DNA of 64,000 bases, taken from assembly GCF_900129865.1 (NCBI RefSeq), contig NZ_FQXD01000007.1, positions 108,639-172,638 on the forward strand, written 5' to 3'. The notes under the pieces were generated by a model. That model was not told the DNA's origin, ran no database searches, and saw only the letters and a program-made list of their open reading frames with translations. The DNA is from Virgibacillus chiguensis. Lineage in GTDB: Bacteria > Bacillota > Bacilli > Bacillales > Amphibacillaceae. The translations under genes and the position numbers were made by a program. Each line of letters begins with the position of its first letter. Within the stretch, counting starts at the first letter, position 1. Shown here piece by piece: positions 18,726-27,782 of the stretch.

Positions 18726-19369
18726 AATACGTCAAATAATCGATAAGAAAACCGTTTCTAGTTGGTTATTTCTATTTTAGATTTCACCTCCTAATATTAT
18801 TTTGAAATGATGCAAGAACAAGTTACCTAGTCTTTTTTTAAATAGCGCACGACTGTTCTGATAAAAAATTTCTAGCATAATAATTTATTATTACAAATTA
18901 AGAATATCACATGCAATATAAAGCGTCAACATATAATAATAAAATATTTTTATAACAAAAATTTATTATTATTATATTGGATTGTCTTTAAAATCTGTTA
19001 TAATTATCTGTATAAAAAAGCGTTCCATTCTACCAATTTTTAAATGAAGAATGTTTATTATCTTCTTGTTTAGCAGTTGAAATCCGAGATGTTCCATTGC
19101 AAAACTTGTTCGTCTAGCATAATTTGTTTAATAAGTTTAGAAATATGTTTTAGCCGATTGTGAATTGAATAACAATAAATAACAAGGAAAAATGAATGGG
19201 ATAAATGAAGAATGGGCATTTATTAAAGAACGAACAACCCTTTTTGAACTCTTTTTATCATCAGTAGTTGTTATACATTCATGATGATAAACAATTCGCG
19301 CTTAAATTTATCTTAAAAATGCATAACCAATCATTCAAAAAAAGAGTTATAAAAAGGAGGAGTACCGAT

Positions 19370-20044
19370 TTGGATGATCAACTTTTTCGACACTATAAAA
19401 ATATAATGAATTATTTTGGTGAAATTTGTGGTTCTAATTATGAATTCGTATTACATGTTTTAGATTCTGATGGAGGTTCTCACATTGGTCACATCATCCA
19501 TGGCGAATTAAGTGGAAGATCATTAAATAGCCCCTTAACGAACTATGCCAAAAAATTAATTGAGGACAAAGTATATTTAAAGAAAGATTTTGTTGTAAAT
19601 TATGTTGGAGAAGGGCCAAAGGGTAAGAAATTTCGTTCGTCTACCATGTTTATCAAAGACCATAACGGTCAATTACAAGGTCTTTTATGTATAAACTTTG
19701 ATGCAGATGCCTATCGGAAAGTCGCAAAGGATTTATTACATTTAGCTAACCTAAGCTGGGATATAGAGTATATAGACAAACAAACCGAACAGGAACAATC
19801 CGTTGAAAAACTGACCGAAAATATTCACAACATTATTTATACACAAGTAGACAAAGATATATTAGAATCGGGTGCCCAATTATCAACTGAACAAAAAAAA
19901 CTCGTTATTTCCAAATTAAAGGAACATGGTGTATTTGATATTAAAGGTACGGTAATGGACGTTGCTAAAGTCATGGGAATGTCTGAATCAAGTGTTTACC
20001 GTTATCTACGAATCGTATCGCTTAACGAAAATAACAATAATTGA
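19370..20044 (+). CDS. YheO/DauR-type transcriptional regulator (PAS-like plus C-terminal HTH)
   Basis: About 224 residues. The N-terminal two thirds match the YheO-like PAS domain (SNYEFVLHVLDSDG, then RSSTMFIKDHNGQLQGLLCINFD). The C-terminal HTH_22 region reads FDIKGTVMDVAKVMGMSESSVYRYLR. I chose TTG at 19370 with AAGGAGG 9 nt upstream; a longer frame begins at 19268 but has no ribosome site and its extra residues do not look like the family. Known relatives control amino acid catabolism (DauR, D-arginine). Position between two serine dehydratase operons suggests control of serine breakdown, which is inference. The PAS domain probably senses a small ligand. Confidence 0.83.
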   Translation: MDDQLFRHYKNIMNYFGEICGSNYEFVLHVLDSDGGSHIGHIIHGELSGRSLNSPLTNYAKKLIEDKVYLKKDFVVNYVGEGPKGKKFRSSTMFIKDHNGQLQGLLCINFDADAYRKVAKDLLHLANLSWDIEYIDKQTEQEQSVEKLTENIHNIIYTQVDKDILESGAQLSTEQKKLVISKLKEHGVFDIKGTVMDVAKVMGMSESSVYRYLRIVSLNENNNN

Positions 20045-20458
20045 AATATTGGGTTGCTAAACGCAGATATGTACAGTGGTAATATCCAGAAAACAAATGG
20101 AATAAATAAGATTGTCTAAAGGTTGCCTTCCGTGGTACGATGGGAGGCCAGGTTTAAAAGTTACTATGTTAAGTGCAGACAAAGCTCCTGACTATCATTT
20201 TTAGGTAGTGATAAAGATCTCTTCATCTATAGGCGCTCAATAAATGCACCGTGCTGTGGCAGGATTCCATGCATGATGGAGTTTTTTTGGCTCAGAGCCC
20301 ATTTAAGAAACTTTAAAATGAAACGTATACGCGAATTAGTTGACATTAATGGGTAACGATAAGATCAACTAGATTTTCTGGAATCATGTTCGTTACTAAA
20401 ATACTTGACGCGAATAAAACCGCCTTTTATGAAGCACAAAGCACGAAGCCATGAACAA

Positions 20459-20648
20459 AGGTGCAAGCATCTGTATACAGCGTTGCGAATGGAACGAATT
20501 AACGGGAAAAGGAATCATGCCATGAAAACAGGGAGATGATGCCGTTGGCCGTCAAACTCATTTTTAGTCGGCATGCCTCTTAGGGGCAAACCATGATGAC
20601 GTATCGTAAAGCGTTTTCGTGAAATCACCTAGTTGGTAAGCAATGACG
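20459..20648 (+). repeat. Large dispersed repeat, degenerate copy
   Basis: Shows the family blocks GCGAATGGAACGAATTAAC, GGAATCATGCCA, AAAACAGGG, TTTTTAGTCGGCATGCCTC, CGTGAAATCACCTAGTTGG in the same order as the copies at 22703 and 27783, but with many changes. It occupies most of the gene-free stretch 20045-20849; the remainder of that stretch shows no gene I can support. Confidence 0.6.
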
Positions 20649-20849
20649 CAGACGTGTTAGTAAGTTTTTTCCGATCCACTAGCACCTGATTTTATACTTC
20701 TTATCTTTCTAAAAACGTAATTTATCTTATCGGGGAAAGCTTCTTATTTCTCCGATAATCCTGTCAAGATATATTTATCTACAACGTCAGTAAATCCATA
20801 ACCCATTTCTAGGGATACTTCAAACAATTTTTTAAGGTGGTGACCACAT

Positions 20850-21512
20850 ATGAAATACAATTCTGTGTTCGATATTATTGGTCCTGTTATGATAGGACCA
20901 TCCAGTTCCCATACTGCTGGTGCAGCGCGAATTGGTAAAGCAGCTAGAAATTTATTAGGGTCTGAACCGAACTGGGCCAAAATACATTTATATGAATCAT
21001 TTGCTAAAACGCATAAAGGGCATGGTACAGATTTCGCTATAGCGGGAGGATTGCTTGGCTTTGAAACAGATGATCCACGTATGAATCAATCGTTAGAAAT
21101 GGCAAAAGAACGCAATTTTTCCATTGATTTTATTGAAGATACAGCAGCTGTAGACCACCCTAATACAGCCCGATTAATCGTTGGTAATGATCAAAACCAA
21201 GTCGAGTTAGTCGGCATATCCATTGGTGGTGGCAAAGTCGAAATTACGGAATTAAATTGTTTTAAGCTACGTTTATCTGGCAACCATCCTGCACTGTTAA
21301 TCATGCATAATGACCGCTTTGGCGCGATCGCTTCCGTAACAACCATTTTAGCCAAACATGAAATAAACATTGGTCACATGGAAGTAAATCGAAAGGATAT
21401 TGGTGATGCTGCGTTAATGGTTATTGAAGTCGATCAAAATATCAAAGATACGCTTTTGAATGAATTACGCCAAGCACCACATATTACTAATGTTTGTACA
21501 ATTATTAGTTAA
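20850..21512 (+). CDS. sdaAB: L-serine dehydratase beta subunit (copy 2)
   Basis: The 220-residue protein has the standard N-terminal block FDIIGPVMIGPSSSHTAGAAR, then ESFAKTHKGHGTDFAIAGG, and a clear C-terminal ACT domain (NHPALLIMHNDRFGAIASVT) that is likely to bind serine as a regulatory ligand. This copy looks like the ordinary Bacillus enzyme, whereas copy 1 has a worn ACT region. ATG at 20850 follows AAGGTGGTGACC. Partner alpha gene begins 80 nt after the stop. Confidence 0.93.
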   Translation: MKYNSVFDIIGPVMIGPSSSHTAGAARIGKAARNLLGSEPNWAKIHLYESFAKTHKGHGTDFAIAGGLLGFETDDPRMNQSLEMAKERNFSIDFIEDTAAVDHPNTARLIVGNDQNQVELVGISIGGGKVEITELNCFKLRLSGNHPALLIMHNDRFGAIASVTTILAKHEINIGHMEVNRKDIGDAALMVIEVDQNIKDTLLNELRQAPHITNVCTIIS

Positions 21513-21592
21513 TTTAAGACGAAATATTTAAAAATCAGGCGATATAATGCTTATTTTATATTATAGCCTGTAAAACAGAAAGGAGTTTGTCT

Positions 21593-22459
21593 ATGTTTCG
21601 AACAGTAGCCGAACTGGTGGAAATCGCCGAAAAAGAAAATATATTACTATCAGAAGTAATGATCCAACAAGAAATGGATGTTAAAGAACAAACGCGTGAA
21701 GAAGTAATCGCAAGTATGGAAAAAAATCTTGAAGTCATGGAAAATGCCATTGAAGAAAGTTTACAGGGCGTGAAATCTGTTACTGGCTTAACAGGGGGAG
21801 ACGCCGTCCTAATTCAAAATTATATGAAAGAGAAAACACCACTATCTGGTCATCTGCTTTTAGATGGCGTCAGTAAGGCCATGGGAACAAACGAAGTAAA
21901 TGCTGCCATGGGAACGATTTGTGCAACCCCAACTGCAGGGAGCGCCGGGTGTGTTCCAGGAACGTTATTTGCAGTTAAAAACCAATTACATCCTACTCGC
22001 GAGCAAATGATTCGCTATTTATTTACTGCCGGTGCATTTGGCTTTGTCGTAGCAAATAATGCATTTATCTCAGGAGCAGCTGGTGGTTGCCAAGCAGAAG
22101 TAGGATCAGCTGGCGCTATGGCTTCAGCAGCTATTGTGGAAATGGCTGGAGGAACACCTCAGCAATCTGCAGAAGCATTTGCCATGACTTTAAAAAACAT
22201 GCTCGGGCTCGTCTGTGATCCTGTAGCAGGCCTTGTTGAAGTTCCTTGTGTAAAACGAAATGCTGGCGGCTCCGCACTTGCAATTGTATCTGCAGACATG
22301 GCATTAGCAGGTGTTACAAGTAGAATTCCTTGTGATGAAGTGATTGGAGCTATGTATCGAATTGGAAAAACAATGCCTTCTGCGTTACGAGAAACAGGAG
22401 AAGGCGGACTTGCCGATACTCCAACAGGACGCTGGTTGAAGGAAAGAATATTTGGCTAG
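21593..22459 (+). CDS. sdaAA: L-serine dehydratase, iron-sulfur-dependent, alpha subunit (copy 2)
   Basis: About 288 residues with the same landmarks as copy 1: SVTGLTGGDAVLIQNY, MGTICATPTAGSAGCVPG, GAAGGCQAEVGSAGAMA, LVCDPVAGLVEVPCVKRN. The Cys residues ligate the [4Fe-4S] cluster that activates the serine hydroxyl. The ATG at 21593 has AAAGGAG 7 nt upstream; an in-frame TTG at 21587 is too close to that site. It forms a two-gene operon with sdaAB copy 2, closed by the terminator at 22614-22646. A TetR fragment lies between its stop and that terminator. Confidence 0.93.
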   Translation: MFRTVAELVEIAEKENILLSEVMIQQEMDVKEQTREEVIASMEKNLEVMENAIEESLQGVKSVTGLTGGDAVLIQNYMKEKTPLSGHLLLDGVSKAMGTNEVNAAMGTICATPTAGSAGCVPGTLFAVKNQLHPTREQMIRYLFTAGAFGFVVANNAFISGAAGGCQAEVGSAGAMASAAIVEMAGGTPQQSAEAFAMTLKNMLGLVCDPVAGLVEVPCVKRNAGGSALAIVSADMALAGVTSRIPCDEVIGAMYRIGKTMPSALRETGEGGLADTPTGRWLKERIFG

Positions 22460-22461
22460 AG

Positions 22462-22614
22462 GTGCATAGCCAAGCAGTCGTTGACCTACTATTCTACATC
22501 ATGTTTGGCTATATTATCAGTCATCATGTGCTCCAACTAGATGGATTTACAAATGACAAAGAAATTATGATCCAAACAATTATCGATTTATTTCTGCACG
22601 GTATTAAAAAATAG
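22462..22614 (+). pseudogene. C-terminal remnant of a TetR-family regulator
   Basis: Beginning right after the sdaAA stop, one frame reads VHSQAVVDLLFYIMFGYI, then about 20 residues, then IMIQTIIDLFLHGIKK and a stop at 22612-22614. The pattern of a hydrophobic helix followed by a closing IDLFLxGIKK helix is typical of the ligand-domain end of TetR/AcrR proteins. There is no ribosome site and no DNA-binding domain upstream; the 5' part has been lost, presumably when the sda pair moved in or by deletion. Confidence 0.6.
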
Positions 22615-22646
22615 GCTGCACCCTTACTTAGAGATGCAGCCTTTTT
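22614..22646 (+). terminator. Intrinsic terminator after sdaAB-sdaAA copy 2
   Basis: Arms GGCTGCA (22614-22620) and TGCAGCC (22635-22641) with a 14-nt loop are followed by TTTTT. Confidence 0.8.
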
Positions 22647-22702
22647 CACGTTCTAGCATAATATGGTTTGCAACCGTGGATAACTTATTAATTTATTAAG
22701 TC

Positions 22703-22903
22703 CCGTCCAGGTCCAGCGCCCAGCAACTAGGCGACTTCACGAATCGCCCTACGATCAGTCAGTCACCATCGGTTCGTCCTAAATAGGAAGACCGACTAAA
22801 GACGCTAGCATACCCCTGTTTTAGTGGCATGATTCCTAAAACTTCAGTTGATTCGTTCCACTCGCTACGTTACTAAACGGGCGACTCGAGCCTTTGCTCT
22901 TAA
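22703..22903 (-). repeat. Large dispersed repeat, inverted copy
   Basis: The reverse complement of this stretch matches 27783-27958 almost throughout: GTAGCGAGTGGAACG, TTTTAGGAATCATGC, CTTCCTATTTAGGACGAACC and GTGAAGTCGCCTAGTTGCTG are shared. The two copies flank the PTS operon in opposite orientation. No open frame of note is present, and I do not recognise it as a known RNA. Confidence 0.85.
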
Positions 22904-23508
22904 AACTGGTCTGGGCTATAAACAAATGCATTTGGCACTGCATTTTTTGGATCATACGTCTCCAAAATTTTACCGTAACGCTCACGATAATCATTGTCTA
23001 CTTTCATTTGTGGGATAACCTTGGTTCCTTCTTCAAAGAAATGTTTGGAACCGCGTCCCATTTCTTTTCCTCGTTTTGTATGCTTATCCAATGCTACGTC
23101 CATAATTTCTGGTTTTTGCCCCATTGCAAAACCTTTAATTATAATATTTTTTAAAAAGTCACTCGATCTATCTTTCGTGCTTTCACATAAAATACGGATG
23201 GCATGAATAAAGTACATCGGCTGGTCACCATCACTGTATGGGAAATTTTTACGCATTTCATTTAAGTTTTGCACATGAATAGCAGCATCCAGATTACCAA
23301 ATCCAATATCTTCTACAGAAATAGTTAATAATCTTCTCCACATTCTATCGAGTAATTGCGGGGAGCTAATATATAATTCATAAGCATATGCACAAGCTTC
23401 CTCCACCATCGCTCTGCGGATAGATTTTTGTAAAGATGAAACAACTTCATCCACCTGTAAATTATTTCTTGTTTTCGTTTCCGCCCATATATTATACGTT
23501 TCACTCAT
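22900..23508 (-). CDS. Stand-alone RarA/MgsA C-terminal-domain-like protein of the PTS operon
   Basis: The 202-residue soluble protein has no Walker motifs. Its order of blocks, SSLQKSIRR, RRLLTISVEDIGFGNLDAA, AIRILCESTKDRSS, DKHTKRGKEMGRGSKHFFEEG, parallels the C-terminal tetramerisation half of RarA/MgsA replication-recombination ATPases (where E. coli has SEDVGNADPRA and KEMGYGQEY). It is the last gene of the PTS operon, 60 nt after EIIA, with a GAAGGAG site. The function in sugar metabolism is unknown; the KHTKRG motif could be catalytic in this branch. The gene end overlaps the edge of the large repeat by a few bases. Confidence 0.6.
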   Translation of the reverse strand: MSETYNIWAETKTRNNLQVDEVVSSLQKSIRRAMVEEACAYAYELYISSPQLLDRMWRRLLTISVEDIGFGNLDAAIHVQNLNEMRKNFPYSDGDQPMYFIHAIRILCESTKDRSSDFLKNIIIKGFAMGQKPEIMDVALDKHTKRGKEMGRGSKHFFEEGTKVIPQMKVDNDYRERYGKILETYDPKNAVPNAFVYSPDQF

Positions 23509-23568
23509 GTCTATTTATCTCCTTCATTATATAATCTACTATTCTTATCCTTTTAATAGGATTTTAGC

Positions 23569-23883
23569 TTATTTTGCCTGATGAATTTCCATTAATTCTT
23601 GCACTAATATTTTTATCGTTTCTGCATTCATAAGCTGGTCTTCTGCATGCACAAGTAGTAATGTTACTTGTGGCTCCAACTCTTTCATTTCATCAGATAA
23701 TGCAGAGGCATGTACATGATGCGCCTCAGCAAATACATCGGAACCTTCTTGTAACTTTTTTTGCGCTTCTTCTACATTACCTTTTTTCGCATCTTCTAAA
23801 GCCATTAAATAATTCGATTTAGCAAGCCCTGCACAGGTAATAATTTTCATTGCTATTTCTGATAATCGCTCTACCTTGGACAT
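23569..23883 (-). CDS. PTS lactose/cellobiose-family EIIA component
   Basis: The 104-residue all-helical protein fits EIIA-Lac/Chb (LicA/CelC). The phosphorylatable His lies in VHAEDQLMNAETI (about residue 78), and the preceding AHHVHASALSDE contains the other conserved His residues. It receives phosphate from HPr and passes it to the EIIB encoded just upstream (3 nt gap). ATG at 23883. The operon order on the minus strand is EIIC, regulator, EIIB, EIIA, RarA-like protein. Confidence 0.92.
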   Translation of the reverse strand: MSKVERLSEIAMKIITCAGLAKSNYLMALEDAKKGNVEEAQKKLQEGSDVFAEAHHVHASALSDEMKELEPQVTLLLVHAEDQLMNAETIKILVQELMEIHQAK

Positions 23884-23886
23884 AAA

Positions 23887-24192
23887 TTATGCTTTCCCTT
23901 CCTCATGCATTTTGAAAGCTTGTTTCAAAGCCTCTTCACCATTCGCCATGGCATAAGTTCGTGGCTCCACAGCAGCAACCGGAATGCCTAAAGTTGCTTT
24001 AATAGAGTCAACCGCATAGATAATTTGTGGGCCTACTAAACAAATATCCCATTTTCCTACTTCTTCGTTAATAGCATTGTTCGATCTCGCTTCTACGACT
24101 ACATCCAAATTTTGTGCAGCTGCAGCCTTTTTCATTTTATCTACTAAAATCGAGCTGGACATTCCAGCATTACATACTAATAATATATTCAT
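23887..24192 (-). CDS. PTS lactose/cellobiose-family EIIB component
   Basis: The 101-residue protein starts MNILLVCNAGMSSS; Cys-7 in the VCNAGMSS loop is the phosphorylated residue of EIIB-Lac/Cel proteins. The later GPQIIY and VAAVEPRTYAMANG strands complete the fold. ATG at 24192 has a GAGGAGAG site. It transfers phosphate from EIIA to the incoming disaccharide on EIIC. Confidence 0.92.
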   Translation of the reverse strand: MNILLVCNAGMSSSILVDKMKKAAAAQNLDVVVEARSNNAINEEVGKWDICLVGPQIIYAVDSIKATLGIPVAAVEPRTYAMANGEEALKQAFKMHEEGKA

Positions 24193-24283
24193 TTCGTTCT
24201 CTCCTCTTTTAGAAAAACGTAAAGCTTATGGCAACAGCTTTCGTTTTTCGTCTACAGTAATTTAGTATAAAATTATTACAAAG

Positions 24284-26239
24284 TTACTCTATATAATGTT
24301 TGTTAAAAAACGATGTCGATAAGGCGATAATCTTCTCTAAAAATGCTTCTTTTCCATCTGCATCTAATAAACTGGCAATGGAATCCTGATCTAAAGCTAA
24401 TTGCTGCATAAAGTGAAACAACGTGCTTACGTCATCATCCATTTTATTTTCAATGGCTAGCAAAAACACCAATCTAATTTTTTCTCCTTTATGCAAAAGA
24501 GGTTTTTTCAGCACCGCTACATGAACGGTTGTTTTATTGGCGAATGAAGACAATGGGTGTGGGATCATAAAATGTTTTCCAATCGTTGTTGGATAATTTT
24601 CCTCACGTTGGATAACATCCTTTACATACCCTTCCATATCCGTGATGCGGTGATGTCGTTTTAATTTCTGCGCCATAGTTTTAATTAATTCCTCAAACGT
24701 CAGCTGCTCTTCCTCATAGATGTCAACAAATTCTTCGCTGAACATGCGCAATATCAGCTTTTCATATCGATTACTATTTTTAATTTTGTGTATTTTATTC
24801 GTAAGTGAATAATAATCACTGCGCTCAGGAATGCGCTCAATAACATGACAAGGAATAGCTTGATTAAGGTTTAAAATATTCGTCGTAATGATTAAATCCA
24901 CTTGATGATTTTCCACATAGCTGTCTAATGCGATTAATGGCATGCATGCAACTACCTCCACATGGTTCCTAAAATTGCTAGTGAGCCAATTGTGAATAAT
25001 ATCATTAATTCCCATGCTCGTATCGCTAATCACAATCGTCTTCAAACGGTTATTATTTTTTCGTAAAAATATTTCAATATAGATCGCAATATAAGAGATT
25101 TCATCATCTGCTAAATACTTCTCTTGATAACGATATACAATATGAACAATTAACATCGCTACTTCATACGAAAACGGATACCGTTTTTTTATATCATTTA
25201 TGATTGGATTGGATAGTTCATAATTCGTATCTAAACGGCGGAGCATATATTCCATATGCACTTTCAGATTTTCCATCGTTTCTACGCTTTCCTTTAGATC
25301 GATACTATATTTATCCAATACTTCTCTACGAAATTCATTTAAAATGGTTAGTGCTGTTATACTAATATTTTCTTCTAACGAATTTGAGCTTGTTGGAATT
25401 TTAAGCGACCAGAAAAACCGATTAAGACTCGTTTTATCTTTTTCCTTGATATCGATGCCTGATTCCATTAATTCCTGTAATAAGGAACTAACATTACCGT
25501 TAAAATAGGACTGTACATCAGACTTTATTGTAAATCCAAATCGATTCCTTAACACCGTAAGATAAATAGCGCCAACCATCATTTCAAACGACTTATCATC
25601 TATAACGAGCTTCTGAGAGGCTAAATAATTTTTCATTTTAATTGTTAATAAATCAAACTCTTTTTGATCAAGGTGACCATTTACTAACAGGTTGACATCG
25701 GATAAATAATCGGGCTTGTCCGATAAAATAAGCTCCTTTAAAATTTTAAACAACAAATATCTAATTTCTTCTTCTGAGACAGAAAAATGAATTTGATTAT
25801 GCTGGATTTCCATTGGCTGTATTTTATACTTCGTTTCCAAGAGTTGTCTTATTTTGCTTAAGTCCTTAAAAATCGTTTGTTCGGACACGTAGAGCTCATC
25901 CGCTAATTGAAAGCAATCCTGCTCTTTTAAAAACAGCACCTTTCCTAAAATAACATATAAACGTTGTTCCTGATTTTGAAATCCTTGACGTTGTATGTTG
26001 GTGGTAGGATTCATAAAAGCTGTTAAAGTCTGTATATATGCCGGCAAAAGATAATAGCCTTTTTTATTCGAAGACAAAATGCGCAACGATTCATGAATTA
26101 GCGTTTTATTGATGGAGGCAATATCGTTTCTTACGGTTCTTGTGGACACATTTAATTTATCAGCTAATTTCGCGCCAAAAATACCATTTGGATTTTTTAA
26201 AATTAACTCAATAATTTCCTTTTGTCGTTCCGTAAACAT
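24284..26239 (-). CDS. PRD-containing PTS-controlled transcriptional activator (LicR/BglG family)
   Basis: About 651 residues. Two N-terminal helix-turn-helix regions come first (FGAKLADKLNVSTRTVRNDI at about 21-40; LADELYVSEQTIFKDL at about 105-120). Two PTS regulation domains follow (His residues around 190-300 and 330-390), then an EIIB-Gat-like segment (KTIVISDTSMGINDI) and a C-terminal EIIA-Mtl/Fru-like domain with GKHFMIPHPLS. This is the LicR/ManR activator layout, in which phosphorylation of PRDs by HPr and of the EII-like domains reports substrate and carbon status. The ATG at 26239 has an AGGTGAT site. Within the operon, between EIIC and EIIB genes. Confidence 0.88.
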   Translation of the reverse strand: MFTERQKEIIELILKNPNGIFGAKLADKLNVSTRTVRNDIASINKTLIHESLRILSSNKKGYYLLPAYIQTLTAFMNPTTNIQRQGFQNQEQRLYVILGKVLFLKEQDCFQLADELYVSEQTIFKDLSKIRQLLETKYKIQPMEIQHNQIHFSVSEEEIRYLLFKILKELILSDKPDYLSDVNLLVNGHLDQKEFDLLTIKMKNYLASQKLVIDDKSFEMMVGAIYLTVLRNRFGFTIKSDVQSYFNGNVSSLLQELMESGIDIKEKDKTSLNRFFWSLKIPTSSNSLEENISITALTILNEFRREVLDKYSIDLKESVETMENLKVHMEYMLRRLDTNYELSNPIINDIKKRYPFSYEVAMLIVHIVYRYQEKYLADDEISYIAIYIEIFLRKNNNRLKTIVISDTSMGINDIIHNWLTSNFRNHVEVVACMPLIALDSYVENHQVDLIITTNILNLNQAIPCHVIERIPERSDYYSLTNKIHKIKNSNRYEKLILRMFSEEFVDIYEEEQLTFEELIKTMAQKLKRHHRITDMEGYVKDVIQREENYPTTIGKHFMIPHPLSSFANKTTVHVAVLKKPLLHKGEKIRLVFLLAIENKMDDDVSTLFHFMQQLALDQDSIASLLDADGKEAFLEKIIALSTSFFNKHYIE

Positions 26240-26309
26240 CGATATCACCTACTTATTATCTTTATTTTACTAAGGTTTCCTAATGAACACGCATCTTATA
26301 AAGCGGCAC

Positions 26310-27578
26310 TTAAACTGTTTTTTCGCTCTCTTTTTTTATTTCGTTTGCTTCCATTGCTTTAAAGAATGGCAAATAGATAAGCGTCATTAAAATTAAACTA
26401 AGGAAAACAAATACAACTGCTCGCCAATCCAATGTCATGAGGAAGGCTCCTACCCCAGGTGGTAAAAATCCTGGTGGGTTAGCAATTGGCATACCCATTA
26501 GACCAGATGTCATGCCAAAATAAGTTAATGTCGTAACAATAAGTGGACCAAAGACAAAAGGAATAAACATAAATGGATTTAGTATGATTGGAGCGCCAAA
26601 GATAAGTGGTTCGTTAATTCCAAATAACGAAGGAATAATGGACACTTTTCCAATCGCATTTAAATTTTTCGCTCTTGAACGCATCATAAGTAATACGAGC
26701 CCTAATGTAAGTCCAGAACCGGACACTTGTAATATGTTATAGTATAACCCAAATGTAAAGATATGGGTTACATCAGCACCCGCTGCGTAGTTGGCAATAT
26801 TTTCCGCTTGGTAGGTGATCGCAAATGGCGCCCATACAGCAGAAGTAATTGCTGGACCGTGTAAACCAAAAAACCAAAGAAATTGCGTTAGAAATATAAC
26901 AATTAATAAGGATGGCAAGCTATCCATCGAACTGATTGCTGGTGCTAGCACATTCATAATTACTTGCGGAAAGGCAACCTCTCCTAAACTCGTTGATAAA
27001 ATAGCTATAGTAGAACCGAGTAGAATATTAACAATCATTGGAAATAAATTACTAAAGCTGTCTCCTACCATTTGTGGTACGCTGTCTGGCAATCGAACAA
27101 CCATTTTTTTCTTAATCATAAAGCGAGTCACTTCAACGCTTAAAATAGCAGATATAATACTAACGAATAACCCTTGTGCTCCTAAATAAGTCATATCAAG
27201 TCCATTTTCCGTAACAACACCGCTCAGAATCACATGGGTAATTACAGCTGTAATCCCATATTGCGCAGAATGCATCGCATACTTTTTCGCCAAGGAATCA
27301 GCAATAAAGAATGCAGCATAAACGGATAACAAACCATTTGTAAACTTATCTGGATACGTTAATTTATCAATATGGTTAGCAAAAAACTCATGAATAGGGC
27401 CGCTTTGGAATACATTCATAAATGCAATCGGCAATATAAAAAACGAACCTATGATGATAATTGGAACAATTGCAATCATTCCGTCTTTTATTGCTTGTAA
27501 ATGCTTCTGTTGCTCCACTTTATTCGCAATCGGCATCAGCCATTTCATTAAAGTGGACTGAAGTTTTGAGCTGTTCAT
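26310..27578 (-). CDS. PTS cellobiose-family EIIC membrane component
   Basis: The 422-residue protein has about ten membrane segments and belongs to the EIIC-Lac/Cel (CelB/LicC) family. Conserved pieces are FFGLHGPAITSAVWAPF (about residues 236-252), GINEPLIFGAPIILNP (about 318-333) with the Glu involved in sugar binding, and NPPGFLPPGVGAFLMTLDW near the C terminus. It translocates and phosphorylates a disaccharide with the EIIB/EIIA encoded downstream. No phospho-glycosidase is in the operon; malA at 13400 is of the wrong type for cellobiose, so the substrate is open. ATG at 27578 has an AGGAGG site, and a cre-like site lies 54 nt upstream. Confidence 0.92.
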   Translation of the reverse strand: MNSSKLQSTLMKWLMPIANKVEQQKHLQAIKDGMIAIVPIIIIGSFFILPIAFMNVFQSGPIHEFFANHIDKLTYPDKFTNGLLSVYAAFFIADSLAKKYAMHSAQYGITAVITHVILSGVVTENGLDMTYLGAQGLFVSIISAILSVEVTRFMIKKKMVVRLPDSVPQMVGDSFSNLFPMIVNILLGSTIAILSTSLGEVAFPQVIMNVLAPAISSMDSLPSLLIVIFLTQFLWFFGLHGPAITSAVWAPFAITYQAENIANYAAGADVTHIFTFGLYYNILQVSGSGLTLGLVLLMMRSRAKNLNAIGKVSIIPSLFGINEPLIFGAPIILNPFMFIPFVFGPLIVTTLTYFGMTSGLMGMPIANPPGFLPPGVGAFLMTLDWRAVVFVFLSLILMTLIYLPFFKAMEANEIKKESEKTV

Positions 27579-27631
27579 AGTGACCTCCTGTTTGTGAAGT
27601 ATTTTTCTTGCTTGCTATAGCTTAACTATAA

Positions 27632-27647
27632 TTGAAAACGGTTTTTA
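27632..27647 (+). promoter_or_regulatory. cre-like site (CcpA) upstream of the PTS operon
   Basis: TTGAAAACGGTTTTTA follows the cre pattern WTGNAARCGNWWWCA except at the closing CA. It is nearly palindromic and lies 54 nt upstream of the EIIC start, so carbon catabolite control is likely. Confidence 0.5.
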
Positions 27648-27782
27648 CCAGCAAATAAACATTTTCCGCCATGCTAGGAAACGGCATGACATGTAGGGGA
27701 AATTCCTAGGTAAAAAAGAATGAAAGCCGTGCGTATTGTGCTATGTTGTTACACACAATCCCCTCTTTCCTATATGCAAGAA

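Noticed and set aside
22703-22903. Large repeat considered as an insertion sequence end or a tRNA-like gene
   Set aside because: No transposase frame, no terminal inverted repeat with target duplication, and no cloverleaf with CCA end could be drawn.
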